A stretch of DNA of 36,019 nucleotides from Bacillus sp. 522_BSPC (GTDB taxonomy: Bacteria > Bacillota > Bacilli > Bacillales > Cytobacillaceae), in assembly GCF_001076885.1 (NCBI RefSeq), contig NZ_JVDT01000066.1, forward strand, positions 1 to 36,019, written 5' to 3'. Position 1 is the stretch's first letter; every line of letters begins with the position of its first letter. The position numbers and the translations under genes were made by a program. The notes beneath the pieces are model-generated. The model ran no database searches. It saw only the letters and a program-made list of their open reading frames with translations, and had not been told where the DNA came from. Below, piece after piece: positions 1 to 7,443 of this stretch.

Positions 1-32
1 TGTTCGTCTTTAAAGATTGGTTATTTAGTTTT

Positions 33-45
33 GTCCCAGCCTCTT
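33..45 (-). repeat. Half of a GAGGCTGGGAC-type intergenic element
   Basis: The bases GTCCCAGCCTCTT are the exact reverse complement of the 13-mer found just after gltB at 35978-35990. Motifs of this kind are, as I recall, common 3' of genes in Bacillales and Lactobacillales, where two inverted copies often form a terminator-like hairpin. The partner arm here would lie left of the window edge, so only a half element is visible. Confidence 0.5.
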
Positions 46-90
46 CCTACATAATAAACAAGTATATTATATTTTTTTTGCGAGCGCCCA

Positions 91-119
91 AACAGGACAA
101 TCTCTAGACTCATATGATG
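91..119 (+). promoter_or_regulatory. Possible late sporulation (SigK/SigE-like) promoter
   Basis: An AC pair at 92-93 is followed after 17 bases by CATATGATG at 111-119, which resembles the CATANNNT -10 element of the mother-cell sigma factors. It lies about 30 bases upstream of two YjcZ-type genes, a family known from spores. The match is short, so this is suggestive only. Confidence 0.35.
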
Positions 120-146
120 CTTATGTGTATGAGGGAGGTGGAATAA

Positions 147-254
147 ATGAGTGGTGGCCCAGTAGCTGGTTTTGGTGGAGGATTTGCTCTACTAGTAGTG
201 CTATTCATTTTATTAATAATTGTAGGTTCTAGTTACGTTGGTTTTGGATACTAA
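147..254 (+). CDS. YjcZ family sporulation miniprotein (35 aa)
   Basis: This 35-residue protein has a Gly-rich N-terminus (MSGGPVAGFGGGF) followed by a hydrophobic stretch (ALLVVLFILLIIVG) and a short Gly/Tyr tail. That layout is the signature of the YjcZ family of tiny Bacillus spore-associated proteins, and it is probably a single-pass membrane or coat-associated peptide. A strong GGAGGTG ribosome site ends 6 bases before the ATG. A second member follows after 28 bases, so the two probably form one transcript. The family's molecular function is not established. Family confidence is high. Confidence 0.82.
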   Translation: MSGGPVAGFGGGFALLVVLFILLIIVGSSYVGFGY

Positions 255-282
255 GAAAGATAGAAAAAGGAGTGTTTTATAA

Positions 283-444
283 ATGAGTTACGGTTTTGGT
301 GGTTATGATTATAATTCTTGTGGATGTGGGTATGCTGCACCTATGGCAGCTCCAGTAGCATCTTGTGGTGGTTTTGGTAATGGATTTGTATTAATCGTTG
401 TCTTATTCATTCTATTAATCATCGTTGGAGCAGCTTGGCTATAA
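283..444 (+). CDS. YjcZ family sporulation miniprotein (53 aa)
   Basis: The 53-residue product ends in the same hydrophobic block as its neighbour (GFVLIVVLFILLIIVGAAWL), but carries a longer N-terminus rich in Gly, Tyr, Cys and Ala (MSYGFGGYDYNSCGCGY...). Three cysteines (residues 13, 15 and 28) could take part in disulfide cross-links in the spore coat, but that is inference. A GGAG ribosome site lies about 10 bases before the ATG. It follows the first YjcZ gene closely and precedes the hairpin at 499-539. The conserved C-terminal segment supports paralogy with the upstream gene. Confidence 0.82.
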   Translation: MSYGFGGYDYNSCGCGYAAPMAAPVASCGGFGNGFVLIVVLFILLIIVGAAWL

Positions 445-498
445 GAAAGGAAAATAGTAGCTTTCTTAAGATTTTAGAAGCAAAATAATTGGATACAT

Positions 499-539
499 GG
501 CAGTCTGAGTTTGAGCATGTAAGATACTCTCAGGCTGCC
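499..539. terminator. Hairpin after the YjcZ pair
   Basis: GGCAGTCTGAG (499-509) pairs with CTCAGGCTGCC (529-539), an 11-bp stem with one G-U wobble and a 19-base loop. No clean T-run follows, so it may be a weak terminator or a stabilising hairpin. Confidence 0.5.
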
Positions 540-620
540 TATTAACAAAAAACCTCCAATTTATAAAGATACATGTCTTTGTAAGTAATGCTGGACAAGC
601 CCATAATCCCAATTGATTCA

Positions 621-649
621 TTCAAAATTAGTTCGATTAATGATACAAT
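621..649 (+). promoter_or_regulatory. SigA-type promoter for recQ
   Basis: TTCAAA (621-626), a 17-base spacer and TACAAT (644-649) preceded by TG (641-642) form an extended -10 promoter. Transcription would begin near 656, which puts the TTG at 613 outside the message and supports the downstream ATG at 688 as the recQ start. Confidence 0.55.
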
Positions 650-687
650 GTTTTAAAGAAATGTTCGGAAAAAGTGGGGAGTTTTAT

Positions 688-2844
688 ATGATGATGAATA
701 AAGCCCGTAGTATTCTAAAAGAATACTTTGGATATGATGATTTTAGAAAAGGACAGGATGAAATTATTCAGCTTTTATTAAATAAGGAGAACGTTGTAGG
801 GATAATGCCAACTGGTGGAGGTAAATCCATATGTTATCAAATACCTGCAATGCTTTTCCCAGGATTAACGGTTGTTATATCGCCATTGATTTCTTTAATG
901 AAAGATCAGGTAGATGCACTAACGGAAGTTGGTATTCCCGCTACTTTCATCAATAGTACGTTACATAATGAAGAAGTGCAGGAAAGAGTTTATAATATAA
1001 AAAATGGACATTATAAATTACTATATATTGCACCAGAACGACTAGAAGCAGATTATTTTATGGATATATTAAAAGAAGTTACCATTTCATTTATTGCAGT
1101 GGATGAAGCGCACTGTATTTCACAATGGGGCCATGATTTTCGACCAAGCTATGCAAAAATTGGACACATGATCAATAAATTATCTGAAATGCCACTTGTA
1201 GCAGCGCTAACAGCTACAGCAACTCCTAAAGTTCATGAAGATATATGCCAATTATTAAATATACCATGGGAAAATACTGTTAAGACAGGCTTTGCCCGTG
1301 ATAACTTGTCCTTTTCGATTATAAAAGGCCAAGACAAAGGGAAATTTCTTGAATCCTTCCTAAAGAAAAATAGAGAGGAGTCTGGCATTATCTATGCTTC
1401 AACAAGACAAGAGGTAGAAAAGCTCTATGACCGTTTATTGAAAAAGGGATATTCTGTTTCGAAATATCATGGAGGGATGAGTGATTTACAAAGGGAAACG
1501 GAGCAGCAAGCATTTATAAAAGATGATGTATCGATTATGATTGCGACAAATGCCTTTGGGATGGGCATTGATAAAAGTAATATAAGATATGTTATTCATT
1601 ATCAGCTTCCCAAAAACATGGAGGGATATTATCAAGAGGCAGGAAGAGCGGGGCGTGACGGATTGCCGAGTAAGTGCATATTATTATATTCTGCACAAGA
1701 TATTCGCATCCAAAGATTCTTGATTGATCAAACGATACATGATGCGGATAAACAAAAGCAAGACATCGATAAACTACAATCTATAATTAATTTTTGTCAT
1801 ACCGAAGATTGCTTGCAAGAATATATTTTACATTATTTTGGGGAAGAGCATACGGAAAAGTGTGGGCAATGTTCTAACTGTACGGATGAACGAAATGTTA
1901 TTGACGTAACAGTCGATACCCAAAAGGTGCTGTCTTGCATGATTAGAATGGGAGAGCGATTTGGAAAGACAATGATTGCCCAAGTATTGACTGGTTCTAA
2001 AAATAAGAAATTAATGGATTTTCATTTAGATCGTATAAAAACGTACGGACTGATGAAGGAACAATCCGCAAAGGAAATCAGTGATTTTATTGAATTCTTA
2101 ATTTCTGAACAATATATTGATGTAAGTTCAGGTGCAATGCCAATATTAAAGGTTTCCAAAAAGGGAAAAGAGGTACTTTTAGGTAGATTAACAGTCGAAA
2201 GAAAAGAACAAGTCGTCACAGTGAAAGTATCTGAAAATAACGCATTGTTTGAGTATCTTAGAGGTATAAGAAAACAGCTTGCTGAAGCAGAAAACGTTCC
2301 TCCTTTTGTTGTTTTTTCTGACCAAACGTTAAGGAATATATCAATGACAATGCCTGTAACACAGGAGGAGTTTAGTGAAATAAAAGGAATTGGCGATCAT
2401 AAACTGCAAAAATATGGAGATATGATGATAGAACATATCAAAAAGTTTAAAAACGATCATCCTGATTTTACTACTGCAGTAAAAAGCGATCAATCATTGT
2501 TAGGAAAAAGGGAAAAACAAACCAAAAAAAGCGTGGGAAATTCCCACTTAGTAACGCTAGAATTATGGAATAGTGGATTATCATTAAAGCAAATTGCAAA
2601 AGAAAGAGATTTAAATATGCAAACAGTAGAAAATCATTTACTTCGATGTGGGGAAGAAGAGTTGGAGGTTGATTGGACTCATTTTCTTAAGCCAGAAGAT
2701 CAAATGAAGATTGTTGATGTTATGCGGAAAGTTGGGACGGAAAAACTAAAACCGATTAAAGAAGAACTACCAGAAGAGATTAGCTATTTTATGATTAAAG
2801 TGGCCATCATGCTTGAAAGTCGCAAGCAACAGATTTTACATTAA
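688..2844 (+). CDS. recQ: ATP-dependent DNA helicase RecQ
   Basis: This is a 3'-5' DNA helicase of 718 residues for recombination repair and fork processing. Helicase motif I is TGGGKS (42-47) and motif II is DEAH (139-142) within VDEAHCISQWGHDFRP. A four-Cys zinc site follows (CHTEDC...CGQCSNC, about 370-402), then a winged-helix RQC region. An HRDC domain begins at about 510 (LFEYLRGIRKQLAE). A C-terminal HTH region (LWNSGLSLKQIAKERDLNMQTV) is typical of longer Firmicute RecQ proteins. The ATG at 688 has GGGGA 7 bases upstream; a longer frame from a TTG at 613 lacks a ribosome site and starts upstream of the promoter. The gene is monocistronic and ends at a perfect terminator. Confidence 0.96.
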   Translation: MMMNKARSILKEYFGYDDFRKGQDEIIQLLLNKENVVGIMPTGGGKSICYQIPAMLFPGLTVVISPLISLMKDQVDALTEVGIPATFINSTLHNEEVQERVYNIKNGHYKLLYIAPERLEADYFMDILKEVTISFIAVDEAHCISQWGHDFRPSYAKIGHMINKLSEMPLVAALTATATPKVHEDICQLLNIPWENTVKTGFARDNLSFSIIKGQDKGKFLESFLKKNREESGIIYASTRQEVEKLYDRLLKKGYSVSKYHGGMSDLQRETEQQAFIKDDVSIMIATNAFGMGIDKSNIRYVIHYQLPKNMEGYYQEAGRAGRDGLPSKCILLYSAQDIRIQRFLIDQTIHDADKQKQDIDKLQSIINFCHTEDCLQEYILHYFGEEHTEKCGQCSNCTDERNVIDVTVDTQKVLSCMIRMGERFGKTMIAQVLTGSKNKKLMDFHLDRIKTYGLMKEQSAKEISDFIEFLISEQYIDVSSGAMPILKVSKKGKEVLLGRLTVERKEQVVTVKVSENNALFEYLRGIRKQLAEAENVPPFVVFSDQTLRNISMTMPVTQEEFSEIKGIGDHKLQKYGDMMIEHIKKFKNDHPDFTTAVKSDQSLLGKREKQTKKSVGNSHLVTLELWNSGLSLKQIAKERDLNMQTVENHLLRCGEEELEVDWTHFLKPEDQMKIVDVMRKVGTEKLKPIKEELPEEISYFMIKVAIMLESRKQQILH

Positions 2845-2847
2845 TTG

Positions 2848-2890
2848 AAAAAAGTCGATGACAAATTCACTAATTGTCATCGACTTTTTT
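2848..2890. terminator. Bidirectional intrinsic terminator between recQ and the AlaX gene
   Basis: A perfect 17-bp stem (2848-2864 with 2874-2890) and a 9-base loop, flanked by A-runs on the left and T-runs on the right, can terminate both convergent genes. Confidence 0.93.
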
Positions 2891-2892
2891 AT

Positions 2893-4071
2893 TTATAAGG
2901 TGTTTAATAAGGTTACATTTAATTTTTTTAAACAGGCTTGTAATTGCTGAACGGAAGGGAAAGTAGCTTGTGCTAAGATTTCGTTTCCGCCACCTTTGCC
3001 TTCGAATTCTTGGATAGTTTCCCGAAGAAGCTTCCCGCAATGAAAGGGAAACTCCCCATTATGCTGTAGTAGAAGTTTTTTGTCAATTTCTGAGCTGAAA
3101 AGAATGACAAGACTAGATTTTTGTAATATATATTTAGCTAGTGTTGATAAGTCCTTCATTGTTTTCTCTTCAAACTTAAGGGAGATAACTTTTTCGTTAT
3201 GTTCTGCAAGAATTTGTTCTGCATGAAATGCATTATTTTCTGCTTTAAGTGTTTCTAATTCTCGATTGACAGCTTTTTTCTCTAATTCTAGCTTACTGAT
3301 ACGATCTTGAAGTTGCTGCTTATTCGTTTTAAAATGGTTGCTTAAATCATCTAATATCGAATGGGAAGTTTGATAGTCATCAATGGCTCTCCATCCACTT
3401 AGGAAGAACACTCTCGTCTGACCCCGATGTTTTTCTGTCTTCACTATTTTAAAGTTGCTTAATTCACCTGTTCTTTGTACATGTGTCCCAGCACAGGCAG
3501 AAAAATCAATTCTAGCTATTTCAACGATTCTTATAGCCCCTGTTACTTTTGGAAGCTTTCTTAAAGGGAATTTATTCACATCTTCATGTGTAGTAAAATA
3601 TGTTTTGATTTCTAGATTTTTCATGATATATGTATTACAAATATGCTCAATCTTATCTATTTGCTCTGTATTTAATTCAGGTGTATCGACATCAATCGTC
3701 GTATAATCCTTCCCTAAATGAAAGCTAACTGTCGGAATATTGTATTGTTCTTCTAGTACAGCGGATAAAAGATGCTGTGCCGTATGCTGTTGCATATGGT
3801 CAAATCTTCTATTCCAATTTAATTCACATTCTACATGCGTATTTACTGGTTTTCTTTCAACGAGGTGATAAATTTGCTCGTTTTTAATCTGAACATCTAA
3901 CACATCAATGCCATCTATTGTACCAGTGTCTGCTGGCTGGCCACCTCCTTCTGGATAAAAAGCAGTTTCTTTTAAAATCACAAAAAATTTATTTTCTGTT
4001 TCAATTACTTCTTCTATTTGGGTTGACCATTTTGTTTCATAGGGCATGGAATAATACAACTTTACTGACAT
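2893..4071 (-). CDS. Alanyl-tRNA editing protein, AlaX-L type with DHHA1 domain
   Basis: The protein resembles the free-standing editing half of alanyl-tRNA synthetase and should hydrolyse Ser- or Gly-tRNA(Ala) to limit mistranslation. In its 392 residues, the zinc-binding residues are seen as HTAQH (H96, H100) and CAGTH (C193, H197). A coiled-coil linker (about 240-285) and a C-terminal DHHA1 domain with a Gly-rich loop (GKGGG) follow, which is the long AlaX-L form. There is no aminoacylation domain, so it is not AlaS. The start ATG has AAAAGGAG just upstream on the minus strand. It is transcribed toward recQ and shares its terminator. Confidence 0.93.
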   Translation of the reverse strand: MSVKLYYSMPYETKWSTQIEEVIETENKFFVILKETAFYPEGGGQPADTGTIDGIDVLDVQIKNEQIYHLVERKPVNTHVECELNWNRRFDHMQQHTAQHLLSAVLEEQYNIPTVSFHLGKDYTTIDVDTPELNTEQIDKIEHICNTYIMKNLEIKTYFTTHEDVNKFPLRKLPKVTGAIRIVEIARIDFSACAGTHVQRTGELSNFKIVKTEKHRGQTRVFFLSGWRAIDDYQTSHSILDDLSNHFKTNKQQLQDRISKLELEKKAVNRELETLKAENNAFHAEQILAEHNEKVISLKFEEKTMKDLSTLAKYILQKSSLVILFSSEIDKKLLLQHNGEFPFHCGKLLRETIQEFEGKGGGNEILAQATFPSVQQLQACLKKLNVTLLNTL

Positions 4072-4204
4072 CTGCGACTCCTTTTATCATCGTTTTCCCT
4101 TATTTTATCATAGTTGTTAGCTTTAAAAATAGAGTTGATAGAAATTTGTGTCTAGTTAAGTTAAAGCAATATTTTATTTGTGAATAAGGAATATGGGGGA
4201 GCTT

Positions 4205-4228
4205 GGCAAATAAGCAAGCATATTTGCC
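4205..4228. repeat. Inverted repeat in the AlaX-ydjO divergent intergenic region
   Basis: GGCAAATA (4205-4212) and TATTTGCC (4221-4228) are perfect 8-bp arms around an 8-base centre. It lies in the 333-base gap between two divergent genes (4072-4404). The only other item I see in the gap is an extended -10 candidate (TG-N-TATACA, 4293-4301) about 100 bases before ydjO. It could be an operator, but no known consensus is recognised. Confidence 0.4.
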
Positions 4229-4404
4229 ACTTGAAAATTACATTTCCATTCCGTATTTTGATAAATAGTTTCAAAGCGTTATGCTCGGAACATGTTATAC
4301 AATAAATGAAAGCATCTATTAGTGCTGTTTAAACGACAAAAATATCTATTAATACATAAATAATGGAAGTAGTGGCAATAATAAAGAAAAAAGGGGGCAC
4401 TCAC

Positions 4405-4590
4405 ATGTTTTTTAATCGGAAAGGTGCAGAAGAAAAACCAGAAGAAGTCTTGATGAGTATGGAAGTATATGCATGTAATTCATGCAATGGCTGGATGAGA
4501 AAGGATTTTGCTACAGATGATCTTCTTTGTCCATTGTGCGGAGATCAAACATCGGTGGAAATGAGAGAGCTTCCTCAAATCAGTAATTAA
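4405..4590 (+). CDS. ydjO: YdjO-like cold-inducible zinc-ribbon protein
   Basis: This 61-residue protein contains CNSCNGWMRKDFA and CPLCG, two CxxC pairs typical of a small zinc ribbon. The pattern C-x2-C-x-GW-x-RK-x-FA...CPLCG matches the YdjO family, which B. subtilis annotation describes as cold-inducible. Its biochemical role is unknown. The ATG at 4405 sits 7-8 bases after a G-rich ribosome site (AAGGGGG). An in-frame ATG at 4363 lacks such a site, so I prefer the shorter form. It is a single-gene unit closed by the hairpin at 4617. Confidence 0.82.
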   Translation: MFFNRKGAEEKPEEVLMSMEVYACNSCNGWMRKDFATDDLLCPLCGDQTSVEMRELPQISN

Positions 4591-4616
4591 TCTCTAAACT
4601 ATCGATTGTTGTAACT

Positions 4617-4657
4617 TGCAATCAGTGCTGGTAATTCCCCACTGATTGCAGTTTGTT
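4617..4657 (+). terminator. Intrinsic terminator after ydjO
   Basis: TGCAATCAGTG (4617-4627) and CACTGATTGCA (4640-4650) form a perfect 11-bp stem with a 12-base loop, followed by GTTTGTT. Confidence 0.8.
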
Positions 4658-4837
4658 AAACCCCCATATTTCTATTCAAAGATAATAATAAATAGATTTG
4701 ATAGAAGCTAATTATTGCTCCCTCTATTAATAATCTGACCATCCAATAATCCTAGTATAATATTAAAAGAATACCATATAGTCATTATTGTGACTAAATT
4801 GTGAATGATTTGTAGAAAAGTACTTTCTTATCTGTTT

Positions 4838-4858
4838 TATTTGATTTACAATCAAATA
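4838..4858. promoter_or_regulatory. Operator-like dyad upstream of the sensor kinase gene
   Basis: TATTTGATT (4838-4846) and AATCAAATA (4850-4858) are perfect 9-bp arms separated by TAC, in the 342-base gap before the kinase gene. A smaller hairpin (AAGTAG...CTACTT, 4872-4893) follows. The dyad does not match Fur, PerR, Spo0A or CcpA consensus sites as I know them. No convincing SigA promoter was found in the gap. Confidence 0.45.
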
Positions 4859-4932
4859 GAATGCAATCCTGAAGTAGCCTATTATCCTACTTTAGGGGTG
4901 TATTATTTTTTGGTATAGATTAGGAGGATTTT

Positions 4933-7068
4933 TTGTTGTATAACTCCATATTGATTTTTATTAGTATCCTAATCGTCTATATGGCATGCTATTCTTCCTT
5001 TGACTTATTTCAACTAGTGAAAAATGGGGAGAAAAATAGTAGATTTTTATTTTTAGCAAGCACGTTTACGATTGGGTTTGGATTTTGGATATTAAGTTTT
5101 ATTGACATGATGATTAAGAACGTATATGCCACTGCCAACTATAATATTCCTATTACTATCTTATCGATGGTAGTCGGTATTTGTTTTAGCGGGATGGCGT
5201 TTTATGCGTTATTAGATAAGGAGAAAAAGAAAAGAAGAATTTATGTATCTGCATTCTTTTTTAGCTTATCTATATTATCGGTTTCTATTATTGGTTTTTA
5301 TTCCATTGGCAGTAAAGTGTATTATCAACTTCCACAATTATTAGTAAGTTTTATTTTATTGTATGTTGGCTTTTTTATCTCCATTTGGCTTTCTTTTTAC
5401 CCAGTACAGCTTTCTGTTTACTTAAAAAAGTGGATACGACCATTATGTAGCTTATTAATGACAGGTGTTTGTTTAATCAGCCATTTTATCCTGTTAACTA
5501 ATATTAGCGCACCAGAAGTTGCCATTGCAAAGGATTCCTATGAAAGCAGTTTTATCATTTACATTGCATTATTTATCTCTGTGCTAGTTTTAGGCGGACT
5601 TATTGGAACAAGTACATTGATTGGTGAGCGTACAGATGTTGGGGCGATTAATGTGCGAGATATGCAGCATGCCCTGGATGAATCGGCGATTGTGGCATTT
5701 ACTGATAATAACGGCATTATTACATATGTAAACGATAAATTTATAGAAGTGTCGAAATATAGTCGTGAAGAATTGCTTGGTCAAAATCATCGCATGGTTA
5801 ATTCGGGTCATCATTCACCTGAATTCTTCCGTGAATTATGGAATACGATCAAGCAAGGACAAATCTGGAAAGGAGAACTGCTTAATAAAGCAAAGGACGG
5901 TACTCATTACTGGGTGGATACGGTGATTGTTCCGTTTTTAAATAAAGAAGGTACTCCTTATCAATATGTTGCCATTCGTAGGGACATAACAGAGCAAAAA
6001 AAGGTTCAGCACCAATTGGAAGAGTCTGTCCGTGAAGTGAGTGATATTACTTATGCATTAGAGCAATCGAGTATTATTGCATTTACAGACAAACGAGGGA
6101 TTATTACAAATGTCAACTCAAAATTCTGTGAGATATCTGGCTATAGCAGAGAGGAACTAATTGGAAAAACACACCGTATCGTAAATTCAGGGTACCATTC
6201 TAAAGAGTTTTTCCGAAATGTTTGGCAAACAATTGGGAAAGGGGATATCTGGAAAGGGGAAATTAGAAATAAAAGAAAAGATGGTTCTTATTACTGGGTA
6301 GATACTACCATTGTCCCTTATTTAGATAAAAACAATAAACCTTACCAATATTTAGCGATAAGAAATGATATAACAGAAAAGAAGAGAACGGAAGATATTC
6401 TTCATCGACAAGATAAATTAGCAGCTGTAGGGCAGTTAGCTGCTGGCGTTGCACATGAAATTCGAAATCCACTAACATCTATTAAAGGGTATGCTGAATT
6501 TCTAAGCATGGATGAAACCGCAAAGGATAGACAGGAATACTTTGATATTATTTTAGAGGAGATCGAAAGGGTAAACTCAATAGTAGAAGAATTTATGCTT
6601 TTATCGAAGCCGACAGTTTCTGTATTAGAAAAGAAGCCATTACTCCCAATCATGGATAATGTCGTTTCCATTTTAGATTACCAGCTTCGGAAAAATAAAA
6701 TTCAATTACATCGCTCCTATGAAAATCCAAATTTTTTCGTAGAATGTGATGAGAATAAATTAAAGCAAGTATTCTTGAATTTTATTAAAAACGCTGTAGA
6801 AGCAATGCCAAATGGTGGTTTCATCGAAATAATCGTGAAAAAAGAGAATGACAGCATTAGCATTGTCATTAAAGATAGCGGGATTGGTATGTCAAAAGAA
6901 CAATTAAAGAAATTGGGCGAGCCATTTTTCACGACAAAAAAGGACGGAAACGGGCTAGGCTTAATGGTAAGCTTTAAAATCATTGAAAATTTAAATGGCA
7001 AAGTATATATAGAAAGCGAACTAGGAAAAGGGACAAGCTTCCATATCACTTTACCAGCAGTAGACTAA
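4933..7068 (+). CDS. Membrane sensor histidine kinase with two PAS domains (phosphorelay kinase type)
   Basis: This 711-residue sensor kinase begins with about seven membrane segments (residues 1-230), resembling a degenerate MHYT-type sensor module. Two PAS/PAC domains follow (about 245-357 and 370-484), 66% identical to each other by my count. The HisKA H-box is VAHEIRNPLTSIKG, with phospho-acceptor His508. The ATPase shows N (NFIKNAVEAMPNGG), G1 (DSGIGM) and F/G2 (EPFFTTKKDGNGLGL) boxes. No response regulator is adjacent, and the H-box resembles that of the Kin sporulation kinases, so it may feed the Spo0 phosphorelay (inference). The start is TTG: AGGAGG at 4922-4927 serves either the TTG at 4933 or, with better spacing, the one at 4936. 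Confidence 0.9.
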   Translation: MLYNSILIFISILIVYMACYSSFDLFQLVKNGEKNSRFLFLASTFTIGFGFWILSFIDMMIKNVYATANYNIPITILSMVVGICFSGMAFYALLDKEKKKRRIYVSAFFFSLSILSVSIIGFYSIGSKVYYQLPQLLVSFILLYVGFFISIWLSFYPVQLSVYLKKWIRPLCSLLMTGVCLISHFILLTNISAPEVAIAKDSYESSFIIYIALFISVLVLGGLIGTSTLIGERTDVGAINVRDMQHALDESAIVAFTDNNGIITYVNDKFIEVSKYSREELLGQNHRMVNSGHHSPEFFRELWNTIKQGQIWKGELLNKAKDGTHYWVDTVIVPFLNKEGTPYQYVAIRRDITEQKKVQHQLEESVREVSDITYALEQSSIIAFTDKRGIITNVNSKFCEISGYSREELIGKTHRIVNSGYHSKEFFRNVWQTIGKGDIWKGEIRNKRKDGSYYWVDTTIVPYLDKNNKPYQYLAIRNDITEKKRTEDILHRQDKLAAVGQLAAGVAHEIRNPLTSIKGYAEFLSMDETAKDRQEYFDIILEEIERVNSIVEEFMLLSKPTVSVLEKKPLLPIMDNVVSILDYQLRKNKIQLHRSYENPNFFVECDENKLKQVFLNFIKNAVEAMPNGGFIEIIVKKENDSISIVIKDSGIGMSKEQLKKLGEPFFTTKKDGNGLGLMVSFKIIENLNGKVYIESELGKGTSFHITLPAVD

Positions 7069-7087
7069 GATTATGCGAAACATCCAT

Positions 7088-7120
7088 GAGCAGGGATAGT
7101 CTTCCATCACCTGCTCTTTG
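7088..7120 (+). terminator. Weak hairpin terminator after the kinase gene
   Basis: GAGCAGG (7088-7094) pairs with CCTGCTC (7110-7116), followed by TTTGT. The stem is short and the T-run is poor. Confidence 0.5.
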
Positions 7121-7325
7121 TAAGTTAAACCATTCGGAACTATTTGGGACAGAATAGCAAGGTAAATAAGCAAATAAACAGTGGGTAAAAAGGAAAAAGT
7201 GGCTAGAAGGGGACAATGCATACTACGATAATAGGCAGTTAGCCGTGAGAGACAAAATATTAAAAATTATATTATATTCAAACAGAGGTTAATTAATTCA
7301 TTATTCTGACGATTCGTATTGTGAT

Positions 7326-7342
7326 TGTTAATTGATTGTCAT
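7326..7342 (+). promoter_or_regulatory. WalR-like direct-repeat box upstream of yocH
   Basis: TGTTAA (7326-7331), five bases, then TGTCAT (7337-7342) matches the WalR/YycF consensus TGTWAH-N5-TGTWAH except at one position. It lies about 40 bases upstream of the -35 element of a gene whose B. subtilis homolog, yocH, is a known WalRK target. The rest of the 375-base gap (7069-7443) shows only the hairpin at 7088 and the promoter at 7379. Confidence 0.6.
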
Positions 7343-7378
7343 ATAAGTAATCGAATTAACAACTCCCTGTTCTTTTTT

Positions 7379-7406
7379 TTGAGCTTTTTCATGTTAAGAT
7401 TATACC
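7379..7406 (+). promoter_or_regulatory. SigA-type promoter for yocH
   Basis: TTGAGC (7379-7384), a 16-base spacer and TATACC (7401-7406) lie about 40 bases before the start codon. A 10-bp direct repeat, GAGCTTTTTC, occurs at 7381-7390 and 7420-7429, on either side of the -10. Confidence 0.55.
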
Positions 7407-7443
7407 GTTAGCTCAACTAGAGCTTTTTCGAGGAGGTATAAAA

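Noticed and set aside
613-687. N-terminal extension of recQ from a TTG
   Set aside because: It has no ribosome site, lies upstream of the predicted promoter, and adds 25 residues absent from typical RecQ; the ATG at 688 is better.
3918-4187. Plus-strand reading frame opposite the AlaX gene start
   Set aside because: It is antisense to conserved AlaX codons, has no ribosome site or recognisable domain, and runs into the intergenic region.
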